DNA of 64,000 nucleotides. Origin: Gammaproteobacteria bacterium. Lineage in GTDB: Bacteria > Pseudomonadota > Gammaproteobacteria > Pseudomonadales > Pseudomonadaceae. Shown here in pieces: positions 27,370 to 36,867 of the stretch. The notes under the pieces are model-generated. The model was not told the DNA's origin and ran no database searches. It was given only the letters and a program-made list of their open reading frames with translations. Positions within the stretch are counted from its first letter, which is position 1, and each line of letters begins with the position of its first letter. The stretch covers positions 62,001-126,000 of the forward strand of contig JAHJYA010000122.1 in NCBI GenBank assembly GCA_018826895.1, given 5' to 3'. The position numbers and the translations under genes are program-made.

Positions 27370-29268
27370 ATGAAGTGGGGTCGCAGCTGGAACATTCATA
27401 CCCGCACCCAGTTGATCAGCGTCGGCCCGGCCCTGCTCATGACGCTGCTGCTCACCGGCTTTTTCACGTTCGTGCGGCTGCAGGACCTGCATCAGGAACT
27501 CAATGACAACGGCCAACTGATCGCCAGCCAACTGGCGCCGGCCAGCGAGTACGGCGTGATTTCCGGCAACCTGAAGGTGCTCGACACCCTGCTGCAAGCG
27601 ACACTCAAGACCCCTCATGTGCGCTTTCTCGAAGTACGGGATCGTAACGACGAGATTCTGGTTTATGTCGAGCAAGCAAAAACTCTGCAAAGTGGCGCCG
27701 ATGTAGCGGTCTACCACGCCCCCATCCACCTGCTGCAGGTCGAGTCCGCGCAGGCAGGTCATGCGGATAACGTCTACCTGGGACGGGTAGTCGTCGGCAT
27801 GTCAACCGAAGCCCTGAATGCACGCCAACAACGCATCCTGCTGAAAGCCACGGGCCTGGCCTTATTAGCCCTGCTGCTGACCTTCCTACTGGCACGCCGC
27901 CTTGCCCGCCACCTCTCGCAGCCATTGAGTGCCATGAGCGATGCTGTAGTGGCCATTGAGGGTGGCAACTACCGCACTCGCCTGCCAGAGCTCGGAGACA
28001 GCGAACTGGGCGCCCTGGCACGCCACATCAACAGTCTGGCCAATGGCCTGGCGCACGCCAGCCAGCAACAGCAGCATGCCATGTCCCTGCTGATCAAGGC
28101 CCGCGAAGAGTCGGAACAGGCCAACCGCGCCAAGTCGGACTTTCTGGCCATGATGAGCCATGAGCTGCGCACGCCCATGAACGGCGTACTGGGCATGCTG
28201 CAATTGCTCGAAACCACCGAGATGACTCAGGAGCAGGCCGAGTACGCCGCCCTGGCCAGCGAATCCACCGAACACCTACTCAAAGTCATCAACGATATTC
28301 TCGACTTCTCGCGTATAGAGCGTGGGGCGCTGGAGCTCGAACGCATCGCCTTCAACCTGGCCGAGCTGATTCAGAGCTCCGCGCTGGTCTTCCAGCACAG
28401 TGCCCAGCAGCGTGCACTCAGTCTGGAGGTGGACCTGCAGCCGGGCCTGGAGCTGGTCGAGGTACAGGGCGACCCGACACGCATCCGGCAAATACTGGTA
28501 AACCTGATTGGCAACGCCCTGAAGTTCACCGAAACCGGCGGCATTCGCCTGGAAACCCGCTGGCAGGCACTGGATGAAGACGTACTCTGGTTCACCTGCG
28601 CGGTCCACGACAGCGGCATCGGCATCAGCCCTGAGCGTCTGGAACACATGTTTGATGCCTTCCAGCAAGCCGACAACTCGATCTCACGCCGCTATGGCGG
28701 TACCGGCCTTGGCCTGCCGATCGCCCGAACCCTGGCCGAACGCATGGGCGGCACCCTGGTTGCGGAAAGCGAAGAAGGCCGTGGCTCGATCTTTACCCTG
28801 GAAATCCCCCTGCCCTTCAGCCGTCAGCCCAAAGCAACTGCGCTCAACAGCCCCGACGAAGGCAAAAACGGTCAGGGTCAGCATGTGTTGCTGGTGGAAG
28901 ACAACCCGGTCAATCAGACCGTTATCGAAGCCATGCTGCGCAGCCTCGGCTATCAGGTCAGCCTGGTTGGGGACGGCGCCCAGGCCGTGCACCTGGTCAG
29001 CCAGCAACCGTTCGATGCAGTACTCATGGACTGCCGCTTGCCGGTAATGGACGGTTATCAGGCTACTCGACAAATCCGTCAGCAGCCGGGTTGGGCGCAG
29101 ACGCCGATCATTGCGTTAACCGCCAACGCCCTGCAGGGTGACCGCGAAGCTTGCCTTGACGCCGGAATGAACGATTACCTGGCTAAGCCCTTCAAACGCG
29201 TAGACCTGCAGCGTGTGCTGCAGCGCTGGTTGCCGCCTAGACCATCGACGGGTGGTCAAGCGCAGTGA
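27370..29268 (+). CDS. hybrid sensor histidine kinase, PA1611-like
   Basis: The 632-residue hybrid kinase has two membrane helices (about 17-37 and 160-180) around a periplasmic domain, then HAMP (RLARHLSQPLSAMSDAV), the HisKA box MMSHELRTPMNGVLGML, an HATPase with N (NLIGNALKFTETG), D (DSGIGISPERL) and G (RYGGTGLGLPIA) boxes, and a C-terminal receiver (LLVEDNPVNQ ... VLMDCRLPVMDGYQ). Its place beside fabA matches P. aeruginosa PA1611, reported to interact with RetS and feed the HptB route. No GGAG precedes ATG 27370, but an in-frame stop nine bases upstream forces a start at or after it. Confidence 0.9.
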   Translation: MKWGRSWNIHTRTQLISVGPALLMTLLLTGFFTFVRLQDLHQELNDNGQLIASQLAPASEYGVISGNLKVLDTLLQATLKTPHVRFLEVRDRNDEILVYVEQAKTLQSGADVAVYHAPIHLLQVESAQAGHADNVYLGRVVVGMSTEALNARQQRILLKATGLALLALLLTFLLARRLARHLSQPLSAMSDAVVAIEGGNYRTRLPELGDSELGALARHINSLANGLAHASQQQQHAMSLLIKAREESEQANRAKSDFLAMMSHELRTPMNGVLGMLQLLETTEMTQEQAEYAALASESTEHLLKVINDILDFSRIERGALELERIAFNLAELIQSSALVFQHSAQQRALSLEVDLQPGLELVEVQGDPTRIRQILVNLIGNALKFTETGGIRLETRWQALDEDVLWFTCAVHDSGIGISPERLEHMFDAFQQADNSISRRYGGTGLGLPIARTLAERMGGTLVAESEEGRGSIFTLEIPLPFSRQPKATALNSPDEGKNGQGQHVLLVEDNPVNQTVIEAMLRSLGYQVSLVGDGAQAVHLVSQQPFDAVLMDCRLPVMDGYQATRQIRQQPGWAQTPIIALTANALQGDREACLDAGMNDYLAKPFKRVDLQRVLQRWLPPRPSTGGQAQ

Positions 29269-29331
29269 AATGCGGCAGGCTTGACGGTTATAAGCCAGTC
29301 GGCGGTGTGGTGTGACAGTGCGCCAAGAGCG

Positions 29332-29347
29332 GAGTACAACTGTACTC
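29332..29347. promoter_or_regulatory. FabR/DesT-like inverted repeat upstream of fabA
   Basis: GAGTACA-AC-TGTACTC is a perfect 7+2+7 palindrome about 125 bases before the fabA start. Its TACA-N2-TGTA core resembles FabR-type operators that control unsaturated fatty-acid genes in enterobacteria, and Pseudomonas fabAB is reported to be controlled by the TetR-type DesT. Binding here is inference. Confidence 0.55.
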
Positions 29348-29471
29348 ACGCCGCTGTGACTTTCATTACAACGCAACAGTCTATGACTAGGCTGCTGGCA
29401 TGCGCACTCGGTTGCGCTGCCGGCCAGGACGATTGCCCAGCCGTGGTGCGTGGGATTATTGAGGAGCTCGC

Positions 29472-29987
29472 ATGACCAAACAAAACGCCTTCACCCAGGA
29501 AGATCTGTTGCGCTGCAGCCGCGGCGAACTGTTCGGCCCGGGTAACGCGCAACTGCCCGCACCGAACATGCTGATGATCGATCGCATCACTCATATCAGC
29601 GATGTCGGCGGCAAGTACGGCAAAGGTGAAATCGTCGCCGAGCTCGATATCAACCCGGACCTGTGGTTCTTCGCCTGCCATTTTGAAGGCGACCCGGTCA
29701 TGCCTGGCTGCCTGGGCCTGGATGCCATGTGGCAACTGGTCGGCTTCTTTCTGGGCTGGCAAGGCAACCCGGGCCGCGGCCGCGCCCTGGGTTCGGGTGA
29801 CGTGAAGTTCTTTGGCCAGGTCCTGCCGACCGCCAAGAAGGTCACCTACAACATTCAGATCAAGCGCACCATCACCCGCTCGCTGATTCTGGCCATTGCC
29901 GATGGCACGGTCAGCGTCGACGGCCGCGAGATCTACAGCGCCGAAGGCCTGCGGGTCGGCCTGTTCACCTCTACCGACAGTTTCTAA
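29472..29987 (+). CDS. fabA: 3-hydroxydecanoyl-ACP dehydratase/isomerase
   Basis: FabA dehydrates 3-hydroxydecanoyl-ACP and isomerises trans-2- to cis-3-decenoyl-ACP, the branch point for unsaturated fatty acids. The 171-residue protein carries the catalytic His 70 ([15 protein letters not shown]) and Asp 84 (LGLDAMWQL). GAGGAGCTC precedes ATG 29472. fabB follows after 12 bases, the classic fabAB operon. Confidence 0.98.
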   Translation: MTKQNAFTQEDLLRCSRGELFGPGNAQLPAPNMLMIDRITHISDVGGKYGKGEIVAELDINPDLWFFACHFEGDPVMPGCLGLDAMWQLVGFFLGWQGNPGRGRALGSGDVKFFGQVLPTAKKVTYNIQIKRTITRSLILAIADGTVSVDGREIYSAEGLRVGLFTSTDSF

Positions 29988-29999
29988 AGGACTCTCTCC

Positions 30000-31217
30000 A
30001 TGCGTCGCGTCGTGATTACCGGTCTGGGCATCGTTTCCTGCCTGGGCAATGACAAAGAAACCGTGTCCGCCAACCTGCGTGCTGGCCGTCCCGGTATCCG
30101 CTTCAACCCGGAATACGCCGAGATGGGTCTGCGCAGCCATGTGTCAGGCTCCGTCGACCTGGATCTGGAAGCCCTGATCGACCGCAAGCTGTTCCGCTTC
30201 ATGGGCGACGCTGCGGCTTACGCCTACCTGGCGATGGAACAGGCGATCAAGGATTCCGGCCTGAGCGAAGAGCAGGTTTCCAACCCACGGACCGGCCTGA
30301 TCGCCGGCTCGGGTGGCGCCTCCACGGTCAATCAGATGGAAGCCATCGACACCCTGCGCGAAAAAGGCGTCAAGCGCATCGGCCCATACCGCGTGACCCG
30401 CACCATGGGCAGCACCGTATCGGCCTGCCTGGCGACCCCTTTCAAAATCAAGGGCGTCAACTTCTCCATCTCCTCGGCTTGCGCCACCAGCGCCCATTGC
30501 ATCGGCCAGGCCATGGAGCAGATCCAGCTGGGCAAGCAGGATGTGGTCTTCGCCGGCGGCGGTGAAGAAGAGCACTGGAGCCAGAGCTGCCTGTTCGACG
30601 CCATGGGCGCGCTGTCCACCGAATACAACGCCACGCCCGAGAAAGCCTCGCGCGCCTACGACGCCAAGCGTGATGGTTTCGTCATCGCTGGCGGTGGCGG
30701 CATGGTAGTGGTCGAAGAGCTGGAGCACGCACTGGCTCGCGGCGCCAAGATCTACGCCGAAATCGTTGGCTATGGCGCCACCTCCGATGGCTACGACATG
30801 GTCGCCCCGAGTGGCGAAGGCGCGATCCGCTGCATGCAGCAAGCGCTGTCCACCGTCGACACGCCAATCGACTACCTGAACACCCACGGCACCTCAACGC
30901 CGGTTGGCGATGTGGCAGAGATTCGTGGCGTACGTGCGGTATTCGGCGACAAGGCTCCGCCCATCAGCTCGACCAAGAGCCTGTCCGGCCATAGCCTGGG
31001 CGCTGCCGGGGTACATGAAGCGATCTACTGCCTGCTGATGATGCAAGGTAACTTCATCACCGCCTCGGCCAACATCGACGAACTGGACCCGGAAGTGGCC
31101 GACCTGCCGATCCTGCGCGAAACCCGCGAGAACGCCAAGCTGGACACCGTCATGTCCAATAGCTTTGGCTTCGGCGGTACCAACGCCACACTGGTGCTCA
31201 AGCGCTACCAAGCCTGA
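30000..31217 (+). CDS. fabB: beta-ketoacyl-ACP synthase I
   Basis: FabB elongates the cis-3-decenoyl-ACP made by FabA and so commits carbon to unsaturated fatty acids. The 405-residue protein has the catalytic Cys 161 ([10 protein letters not shown]), His 296 ([11 protein letters not shown]) and His 331 ([11 protein letters not shown]). GGACTCTCTCC leads to ATG 30000. It ends before a strong terminator at 31231-31258. Confidence 0.98.
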   Translation: MRRVVITGLGIVSCLGNDKETVSANLRAGRPGIRFNPEYAEMGLRSHVSGSVDLDLEALIDRKLFRFMGDAAAYAYLAMEQAIKDSGLSEEQVSNPRTGLIAGSGGASTVNQMEAIDTLREKGVKRIGPYRVTRTMGSTVSACLATPFKIKGVNFSISSACATSAHCIGQAMEQIQLGKQDVVFAGGGEEEHWSQSCLFDAMGALSTEYNATPEKASRAYDAKRDGFVIAGGGGMVVVEELEHALARGAKIYAEIVGYGATSDGYDMVAPSGEGAIRCMQQALSTVDTPIDYLNTHGTSTPVGDVAEIRGVRAVFGDKAPPISSTKSLSGHSLGAAGVHEAIYCLLMMQGNFITASANIDELDPEVADLPILRETRENAKLDTVMSNSFGFGGTNATLVLKRYQA

Positions 31218-31230
31218 GTGTCACTGCATT

Positions 31231-31258
31231 GAAAACGGCGCCTCAGGGCGCCGTTTTC
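31231..31258. terminator. bidirectional rho-independent terminator after fabB
   Basis: GAAAACGGCGCC and GGCGCCGTTTTC form a perfect 12-bp stem with loop TCAG. The A/T ends give T-runs on both strands, so it can stop fabB on the plus strand and the chemoreceptor gene on the minus strand. Confidence 0.93.
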
Positions 31259-31275
31259 ATATCTGCGCAGCGGAA

Positions 31276-32901
31276 CTAGACCTTGAAGCGTGCGATCAAG
31301 CCATTGAGGTCGATAGCCAAACGTGACAGCTCCTGGCTAGCCGCACTGGTCTGGTTCGCCCCCGCCGAACTCTGCAACGACAGATCACGGATATTCACCA
31401 GATTGCGGTCCACTTCCCGCGCCACCTGGGCCTGCTCTTCGGATGCACTGGCAATCACCAGGTTGCGTTCATTGATCTCGGAAATCGCCTGAGCAATTTG
31501 ATCCAACGCCTCACCTGCAGCTTTAGCCACATCCAAGGTGGAGCGTGCACGTGAATTACTGTTCTGCATCGCGCTGACAGCCTGATCGGTGCCCTGTTGA
31601 ATGCCGCCGATCATCTGTTCGATTTCCTGGGTCGATTGTTGCGTGCGATGGGCCAGCGCCCGCACCTCGTCCGCTACCACCGCGAACCCGCGCCCGGCAT
31701 CACCCGCTCGCGCGGCTTCGATTGCCGCGTTGAGCGCCAGCAGGTTGGTCTGCTCGGCAATCGAACGAATTACGTCCAGTACCTTGCTGATGCCACGCAC
31801 CTTATCAGCCAGCAGCTCGACCTGACCCGCCGTGTCAGTAACATCGTCAGCCAGGTGACTGATCGAGTCGACCGTCTGGCGAACCTGCTCGCGGCCATGC
31901 TGGGTGGTGCGATCCGAAGTACGCGAAGCTTCGGACGTGTTGACTGCATTGCGCGCCACCTCTTCCACGGCCGTGGTCATTTCATTGACCGCAGTGGCCG
32001 CCTGCTCGATCTCGTTATTCTGCTGGTGCAGGCCACGGGTTGAGTCCTCGGTAACGGCATGCAACTCTTCCGACGCCGACGCCAACTGGTTAGAGGAGTC
32101 CGCAATGCTCTGGATGGTGGCGCGCAGGCTCTGTTGCATCCCCCTCAGGGCACTCAACAGACGTGCAGGCTCATCACTGCCCTGCACGACGATAGACTGA
32201 GTAAGATCGCCACTGGCAACCGTCTCGGCTACGTGCAGAGCCTCGCTCAGCGGGCTGACGATGCTCCGCGTAAGCAGCATGGCCAGCAGAACAGTCGCGA
32301 TAGCCGCCGCAACCATTACCACAATTACCCAAAGTCGGGCCGCACTGAAAATGTCAGCCGACTGCTCAGCCGACTGACTGGCCAACTCGCGGTTATAGGC
32401 ATTGATTTCGTTCAACACCGCAGCCAACTGATCGGCATGCTTGGCATAGTCACCATTGATCACCGCCCGCGCTTCATCCAAACGATTTTGCTTGGAGAGC
32501 TCGATGATGCTGGCCTGGCCTGCCAGGTACTGACGCTCAGCCTGCTGATAGCGCTCATACTGTGCGCGGTCTTCATCACTGCTCATTAGTGACTCGTACT
32601 CACCATTGGCCTTAGCCAGCGCAGCACGCAGCTCTTGCGAGCGTTTCTCGCTGGCACTCACCACCTCGGGCTCACGGTTGAGCAGCATGCGCAAAGTGAT
32701 TGCGCGTAGACGCATCACCGTCAGCCCCATTTCACCTGCGCTAAGAATACTGGGCAAAACGTCGTCATCGACCTTCTCCGCTTCGGCCCGGATATTGGCC
32801 ATCTGCGCCAGCGAGAAAGTGCCTAACAAAATGACCATTAGGGCCACTATGGCGAAGCCGAGACCGGCTCTGGGGGCGATATTCAGGTTTCTCAGGGTCA
32901 T
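31276..32901 (-). CDS. methyl-accepting chemotaxis protein, 4-helix-bundle sensor
   Basis: This 541-residue chemoreceptor has a first membrane helix at about 14-33, a periplasmic four-helix-bundle (4HB_MCP) sensor (about 35-188), a second helix at about 190-211, a HAMP domain ([21 protein letters not shown]) and a signalling domain with the tip [21 protein letters not shown]. It ends in FKV without a pentapeptide for CheR tethering. Its place next to fabB matches P. aeruginosa PA1608. A sigma-28-like promoter lies upstream. Confidence 0.93.
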   Translation of the reverse strand: MTLRNLNIAPRAGLGFAIVALMVILLGTFSLAQMANIRAEAEKVDDDVLPSILSAGEMGLTVMRLRAITLRMLLNREPEVVSASEKRSQELRAALAKANGEYESLMSSDEDRAQYERYQQAERQYLAGQASIIELSKQNRLDEARAVINGDYAKHADQLAAVLNEINAYNRELASQSAEQSADIFSAARLWVIVVMVAAAIATVLLAMLLTRSIVSPLSEALHVAETVASGDLTQSIVVQGSDEPARLLSALRGMQQSLRATIQSIADSSNQLASASEELHAVTEDSTRGLHQQNNEIEQAATAVNEMTTAVEEVARNAVNTSEASRTSDRTTQHGREQVRQTVDSISHLADDVTDTAGQVELLADKVRGISKVLDVIRSIAEQTNLLALNAAIEAARAGDAGRGFAVVADEVRALAHRTQQSTQEIEQMIGGIQQGTDQAVSAMQNSNSRARSTLDVAKAAGEALDQIAQAISEINERNLVIASASEEQAQVAREVDRNLVNIRDLSLQSSAGANQTSAASQELSRLAIDLNGLIARFKV

Positions 32902-32985
32902 CTTGGTTCATCCTTGGAGTTATGTGAACGGGCATGGGGACTACCAAGGCGCCAACTGAACTAATGAGGCCCACCCACTACCTGC

Positions 32986-33013
32986 TTATCGGACGTTGTT
33001 GGACAAATCTTGA
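32986..33013 (-). promoter_or_regulatory. candidate FliA (sigma-28) promoter of the chemoreceptor gene
   Basis: On the minus strand TCAAGATT and TCCGATAA are separated by 12 bases, close to the FliA consensus TAAAGTTT-N11-GCCGATAA. The -10 matches at 7 of 8 positions. It precedes the chemoreceptor start by about 85 bases. Spacing is one base longer than ideal. Confidence 0.5.
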
Positions 33014-33082
33014 TGGATTGGTCTGATAAATAATCCTAGCTGTAGCCCGTAACAGTGCAAGCACCCAACAACGCGCACAAAA

Positions 33083-33102
33083 AAGGCGCCTGCAGGCGCC
33101 TT
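33083..33102 (-). terminator. rho-independent terminator of the DUF3859 gene
   Basis: AAGGCGCCTGCAGGCGCCTT is a perfect palindrome followed on the minus strand by TTTTGTG. It lies about 120 bases after the DUF3859 stop. Confidence 0.88.
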
Positions 33103-33221
33103 GATCTGAAGCTATGTCGTGAAACCAAAATCGAGAACTGGCTTTTAGCCTATGCCAAGGCGCAGCCCATGAGCCCTGCGTTCACCGCCCCACCTGCCGA
33201 GCAGCACATATTTCATATCGC

Positions 33222-33686
33222 TTAGCGAACGATGAAGCGTTGCTCCACAATCTTTCGATCTTCCTGGAAAACCATCAAATGCCACTCACCGGGCACGATC
33301 TCATGGGGCTCGCTGAACTCGAACGCCATGGTTTCCTGCGCCGCATCGGCAACCAGCGCCTGGGTCACCACAAACTTGTCATGACGTACGCCATCGGGGG
33401 TTACTACACCGGGGGTCAGATAAAGCAGGGTCAAGGGGGCTTCGCCCTCGGTCTTACCCTTGAGGCTGTAGCGCATGCCGAATTTGCTGCCGAGGCGTGC
33501 CGGCACCTCGGTAGTGCGCTCGATTGGCTGGTTACGCTGAGTCAATACGCGCTCGCCGGGCGTGAAGTCCTTGTAGGTGCTGACAAACAGCCCGTACTCA
33601 ACCTCGCCTTCGAGTGTCACTTGAGCCTGGACCAAGCTGCTGCCGAGCATCAGGGCAACCAGCAGTGCACTGTTTTTGTTGAACAT
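33222..33686 (-). CDS. DUF3859 domain protein, secreted
   Basis: This 154-residue protein has a signal peptide (FNKNSALLVALMLGSSLVQAQ, cleavage about residue 21) and a small beta-rich domain containing GSKFGMRYSLKG and a C-terminal PGEWHLMVFQEDRKIVEQRF segment, which fits the DUF3859 family. Function is unknown. ATG 33686 is chosen because AAGGAGCG precedes it at the right distance, and further upstream codons would block the signal peptide. It stands alone with its own terminator. Confidence 0.78.
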   Translation of the reverse strand: MFNKNSALLVALMLGSSLVQAQVTLEGEVEYGLFVSTYKDFTPGERVLTQRNQPIERTTEVPARLGSKFGMRYSLKGKTEGEAPLTLLYLTPGVVTPDGVRHDKFVVTQALVADAAQETMAFEFSEPHEIVPGEWHLMVFQEDRKIVEQRFIVR

Positions 33687-33754
33687 GTCGCGCTCCTTGG
33701 ATAAGTGAGCGGCGAGCCTATGACATGTCCATGACAAGCCAATGACAGCTTGCT

Positions 33755-34789
33755 TCAGGGTGACGCGCGCGTCTTGAGATCGGCCTGTACGCTACGCGGT
33801 AGTACGGCGAGAAAGTTGTCCCGAGCTACCTGCCTCGCCACTTTTTCCGGCAGGGCGTCGAGGAATGGCGCAAAGCCATGCATGTACTCACCCATGCTGT
33901 CGAAGCGCCCTACCACATCGGAGCCGAGCATAAAGCGCGCCGGGTAGCTGCTGACGAGGTGGACCCAGGCTGGATCGGGTTTGCCGTCAGCATCCAGTAA
34001 ATAAGGCCGCAGCATGGTCCAGGACAAATCGATATACAGGTTGGGATAGGTTTCCAGCATGCGCTCGAGGGTCGACAGCAGGAAGTCGAGTTTTTCCTGG
34101 TGACGATGAATTTCCATACTGGTACCGGCATGCGCCCAGATAAATCGCACATGCGGGTGGTTGCGCAATGGGTCTTCGATCTCCTGCAGATACAGCGGAT
34201 TACGCTCGCGCTTGGAGGTGATATTGGAATGCACCATCACCGGCAGATCGTACTCGGCCGCCAGGTGATAGACCCGGGCCAACGCCTCATTGTTGGCCCG
34301 CGGGGCATCGCCATGAATCAACGCTGTCAGGTCATCATGGCGGGTGAATACTTCGCCAATGCCCTGCCAGAGACCAGGATCGAGTTCGAGCATGCGCCGG
34401 ATATGGGCATCGGCATTCTTGTCGTTCGGGTTAAAACCCGACAGGAACGGATGAAAGCGATGCCGCTGTTCGGCGGGAACCTGCTTATAGGCGTGAGCAA
34501 TCAGGGTATCGGTGGCGCTGTACCAATAGGCATTGGCGTCGTCCCCGGCGTAGTAGCGGGGACGCTTGGGTTCGTTCTCGTCCCACTTCTTGGCCACGGG
34601 AATCCCGGAGAACATCACATGGTCGACACCGGCCGCATCCATGCGTTTGAGGAGCACATCCATCCCGGCACTTTCCTGGAAGAAATCAACGTAGTGCAGA
34701 TGCGCATCGCTATAACGGTAGTCTCGCGCTTGCGCTTGCAGCACGCATAGCCCGATTGCTGCAGCCATCACCAAACCAGGTACACGCAC
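33755..34789 (-). CDS. amidohydrolase-fold protein with signal peptide
   Basis: The 344-residue protein has an N-terminal signal peptide (residues 1-21) followed by the metal-binding start DAHLHYVD of the amidohydrolase_2 (TIM-barrel) family. A later barrel-strand His is in VMVHSNITSK, a His in IWAHAGTSMEIHRH, and the terminal Asp in FMLGSDVVGRFD. Such enzymes hydrolyse or decarboxylate small aromatic or amide substrates, but a periplasmic location is unusual for the family. The start is GTG 34789, with GGAG about nine bases upstream. The substrate is unknown. Confidence 0.8.
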   Translation of the reverse strand: MRVPGLVMAAAIGLCVLQAQARDYRYSDAHLHYVDFFQESAGMDVLLKRMDAAGVDHVMFSGIPVAKKWDENEPKRPRYYAGDDANAYWYSATDTLIAHAYKQVPAEQRHRFHPFLSGFNPNDKNADAHIRRMLELDPGLWQGIGEVFTRHDDLTALIHGDAPRANNEALARVYHLAAEYDLPVMVHSNITSKRERNPLYLQEIEDPLRNHPHVRFIWAHAGTSMEIHRHQEKLDFLLSTLERMLETYPNLYIDLSWTMLRPYLLDADGKPDPAWVHLVSSYPARFMLGSDVVGRFDSMGEYMHGFAPFLDALPEKVARQVARDNFLAVLPRSVQADLKTRASP

Positions 34790-34952
34790 AGGGCACTACT
34801 CCAAGAGGACGAATGAGCAGCATAGACCGCTCGTCGCCAAACGAGTTCGACCGTTTTTGGTGCGCCCTGCCGGCGCCATTGCCAATCGGCCTGGCAGCGC
34901 GAGCATGTCATAGGCTAGGCTGCTGACCGACACCACCAGCTCAGGTAATGCC

Positions 34953-35357
34953 ATGATCAGCATCCGCCATGAAAGCGGCTTCGTACACCGCATCGACATC
35001 GGCCCACACCAACTGCGCTGCGACTTGCCTACGGCTCAAGGCAGCAGCGAGTCTGCAGCGCCCGATCCCCATGACTTCTTTGATACCGCCCTGGGCGCCT
35101 GCAAAGCCCTTACTCTTGCGCTTTATGCACAACAGAAAGGCTTGCCGCTGGAGCATGTGGACGTCGATGTGCAGCGCGACACGCAACAGGAACGACAAGG
35201 CACCTACCGCCTGGATGTCAGCCTGACCCTGCACGGCCCCCTGGATGAGGCGCAGCGCCAGACCTTATTGCGGATCGCCGATAAATGCCCGATTCACAAC
35301 CTGATGACCAAGGCCGACATCCAGATCAACACCCAACTGGCCACGGTGGAAGCATGA
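34953..35357 (+). CDS. OsmC-family protein
   Basis: This 134-residue protein has the OsmC fold with two redox cysteines: one in DFFDTALGACKALTLALYAQ and one in IADKCPIHNLM, corresponding to the peroxidatic and resolving residues of OsmC/Ohr proteins, which reduce organic hydroperoxides. It resembles the YhfA branch, for which activity is less certain. Its stop overlaps the ATG of the pirin gene (ATGA), so the two genes are coupled. Confidence 0.86.
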   Translation: MISIRHESGFVHRIDIGPHQLRCDLPTAQGSSESAAPDPHDFFDTALGACKALTLALYAQQKGLPLEHVDVDVQRDTQQERQGTYRLDVSLTLHGPLDEAQRQTLLRIADKCPIHNLMTKADIQINTQLATVEA

Positions 35358-36214
35358 GTGATCTGTTGCTGGTGCAGGCACGCACCGAAGACCTGCTCGG
35401 CCAACCGATTCGCCGCCCCCTGCCTTCAGCGCGCTGTCGCAGCGTGGGACCGTTCGTATTTTTCGATCACATGCTCGAACACCACTACCCGCCGAACGAT
35501 GGTCTGGATATTGCCGCGCACCCGCATATCGGCCTGGCGACCCTGACCTATTTGTTCAGCGGTGAACTGCAGCACCGCGATAGCCTGGGCTCGGACCAAC
35601 GGGTCGAACCGGGCGATGTCAGCTGGATGTGTGCCGGCGCCGCCGTCGCCCACGTCGAGCGCACCCCACCAGCAGCGCGTACCGAGGGCTCACGGCTGCA
35701 TGGCCTGCAAGTCTGGCTGGCGCTACCCGTGGAGGATGAGCAGGGACCGGCCAGCTATAGCCACCACCCGGCACACAGCCTGCCTGAGTCCGATGCCCTG
35801 GGGGTGCAGATCCGCCTGATCGCAGGCAGCGGTTTCTGTTTGCATTCGCCCGTAGCGGTGCGTTCGCCGACCCTGTACGCCGAGATTCGTCTGGCGACCG
35901 CCGCCCATCTACTGGTGCCGACTGAACACCCTGAGCGCGCCCTGTACGTCATTTCAGGCGAGCTGCAAGTCGATGGCCAGTCCGTCCCACCTGGCCAGCT
36001 CGCCGTATTACCAACTGAGCGCGAGGTACTGCTGGAGGCATGCAGCGAAACCCACCTGGTACTTATCGGCGGCACACCGCTTGGGCCGCGGCGGATGAAC
36101 TGGAACTTCGTCGCCAGCGACCCCGCCCTGATTGAGCAAGCCCGCACCCGCTGGGCCGCGGGCGACTGGCCTGCAGTGCCCGGGGAAATGCGGCGCATCG
36201 AGATGCCAGGCTAA
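35354..36214 (+). CDS. pirin family protein
   Basis: This 286-residue pirin has a cupin domain with the metal-binding segment AHPHIGLATLTYLFSGELQHRDS (histidines and glutamate for Fe), and a C-terminal second cupin-like half ending LIGGTPLGPRRMNWNFVAS. Bacterial pirins act as quercetin dioxygenases or redox regulators; the role here is not clear. ATG 35354 overlaps the OsmC stop. An upstream in-frame ATG at 35285 lies inside the OsmC gene and is rejected. Confidence 0.9.
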   Translation: MSDLLLVQARTEDLLGQPIRRPLPSARCRSVGPFVFFDHMLEHHYPPNDGLDIAAHPHIGLATLTYLFSGELQHRDSLGSDQRVEPGDVSWMCAGAAVAHVERTPPAARTEGSRLHGLQVWLALPVEDEQGPASYSHHPAHSLPESDALGVQIRLIAGSGFCLHSPVAVRSPTLYAEIRLATAAHLLVPTEHPERALYVISGELQVDGQSVPPGQLAVLPTEREVLLEACSETHLVLIGGTPLGPRRMNWNFVASDPALIEQARTRWAAGDWPAVPGEMRRIEMPG

Positions 36215-36242
36215 CACGATCAGCAAATAATCCACCGGTGGG

Positions 36243-36269
36243 CATCCAGACGCCCCCCGCTCGGGTATA
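36243..36269 (+). promoter_or_regulatory. candidate ECF-sigma promoter of the sigma/anti-sigma operon
   Basis: CATCC and GGGTATA are separated by 15 bases, about 50 bases before the sigma gene. A closely similar pair, CATCC-N14-GGGTATA, lies upstream of the DUF4394 gene at 37646-37671. Shared sequence includes ACGCC after CATCC and a C before GGGTATA. This suggests autoregulation by the encoded sigma factor. Confidence 0.6.
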
Positions 36270-36318
36270 ACCTCTGCCCACACGACTTCACCGAGTTTGA
36301 AGCCAACAGGAAAGCGGC

Positions 36319-36867
36319 ATGGCGGACACGACGTTCGATTACGAAACCACCCTGGAAGCCTGCGCACGCCGTGACGAGCGCGCTTTCCAGGCGCTGTACA
36401 ACCAGGAGGCCGGGCAGATGCTGGGACTGGCGATTACCCTACTCGGGCGACGCGATCAGGCAGAAGATTGTGTCCACGACGCCTTCGTGCTGATCTGGCG
36501 TAATGCCACGCGCTTCCAGCGCACTCTGGGCAGTGGCCGCGCCTGGATTCACAGCATTCTGCGCTACCGCGCCCTCAACCAACTGCGCAGCCGTGGCCGC
36601 ACCGTGGAGCTGGACGACGACTTCATCGAGCGCGCCGCGGACGACAGCCCGCAAGCGGCCGATCTGCTCGAACAACAATCCGAGCAGCGCCAGCTGCGGC
36701 GCTGCCTGCAAGGCATCGAGCGTAATCGCCGTCACCCTATTCTGCTGGCGTTTTATCGTGGCCTGACCCATGACCAGATAGCCGCCCGCCTGGCCACCCC
36801 GCTGGGCACCATCAAAGGTCGCATCCGCGCAGGCCTGCGCGCATTGCAGGAGTGTTTGCACCCATGA
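36319..36867 (+). CDS. ECF-type RNA polymerase sigma factor (SigK-like)
   Basis: The 182-residue ECF sigma factor has region 2 (LYNQEAGQMLGLAITLLGRRDQAEDCVHDAFVLIWRNA) and region 4 (LAFYRGLTHDQIAARLATPLGTIKGRIRAGLRALQECL). It resembles the SigK/ECF19 type that pairs with RskA-like anti-sigma factors. Its stop overlaps the anti-sigma ATG (ATGA). With the matching promoters at 36243 and 37646 it likely activates itself and the secreted DUF4394 gene. Confidence 0.9.
   Translation: MADTTFDYETTLEACARRDERAFQALYNQEAGQMLGLAITLLGRRDQAEDCVHDAFVLIWRNATRFQRTLGSGRAWIHSILRYRALNQLRSRGRTVELDDDFIERAADDSPQAADLLEQQSEQRQLRRCLQGIERNRRHPILLAFYRGLTHDQIAARLATPLGTIKGRIRAGLRALQECLHP

Larger units (their letters stand above)
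32902..33221. other. 320-base intergenic region with promoter and terminator
   Basis: This gap between the chemoreceptor gene and the DUF3859 gene, both on the minus strand, holds a flagellar sigma-like promoter (32986-33013) and a terminator (33083-33102). I see no further coding region. Confidence 0.75.
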
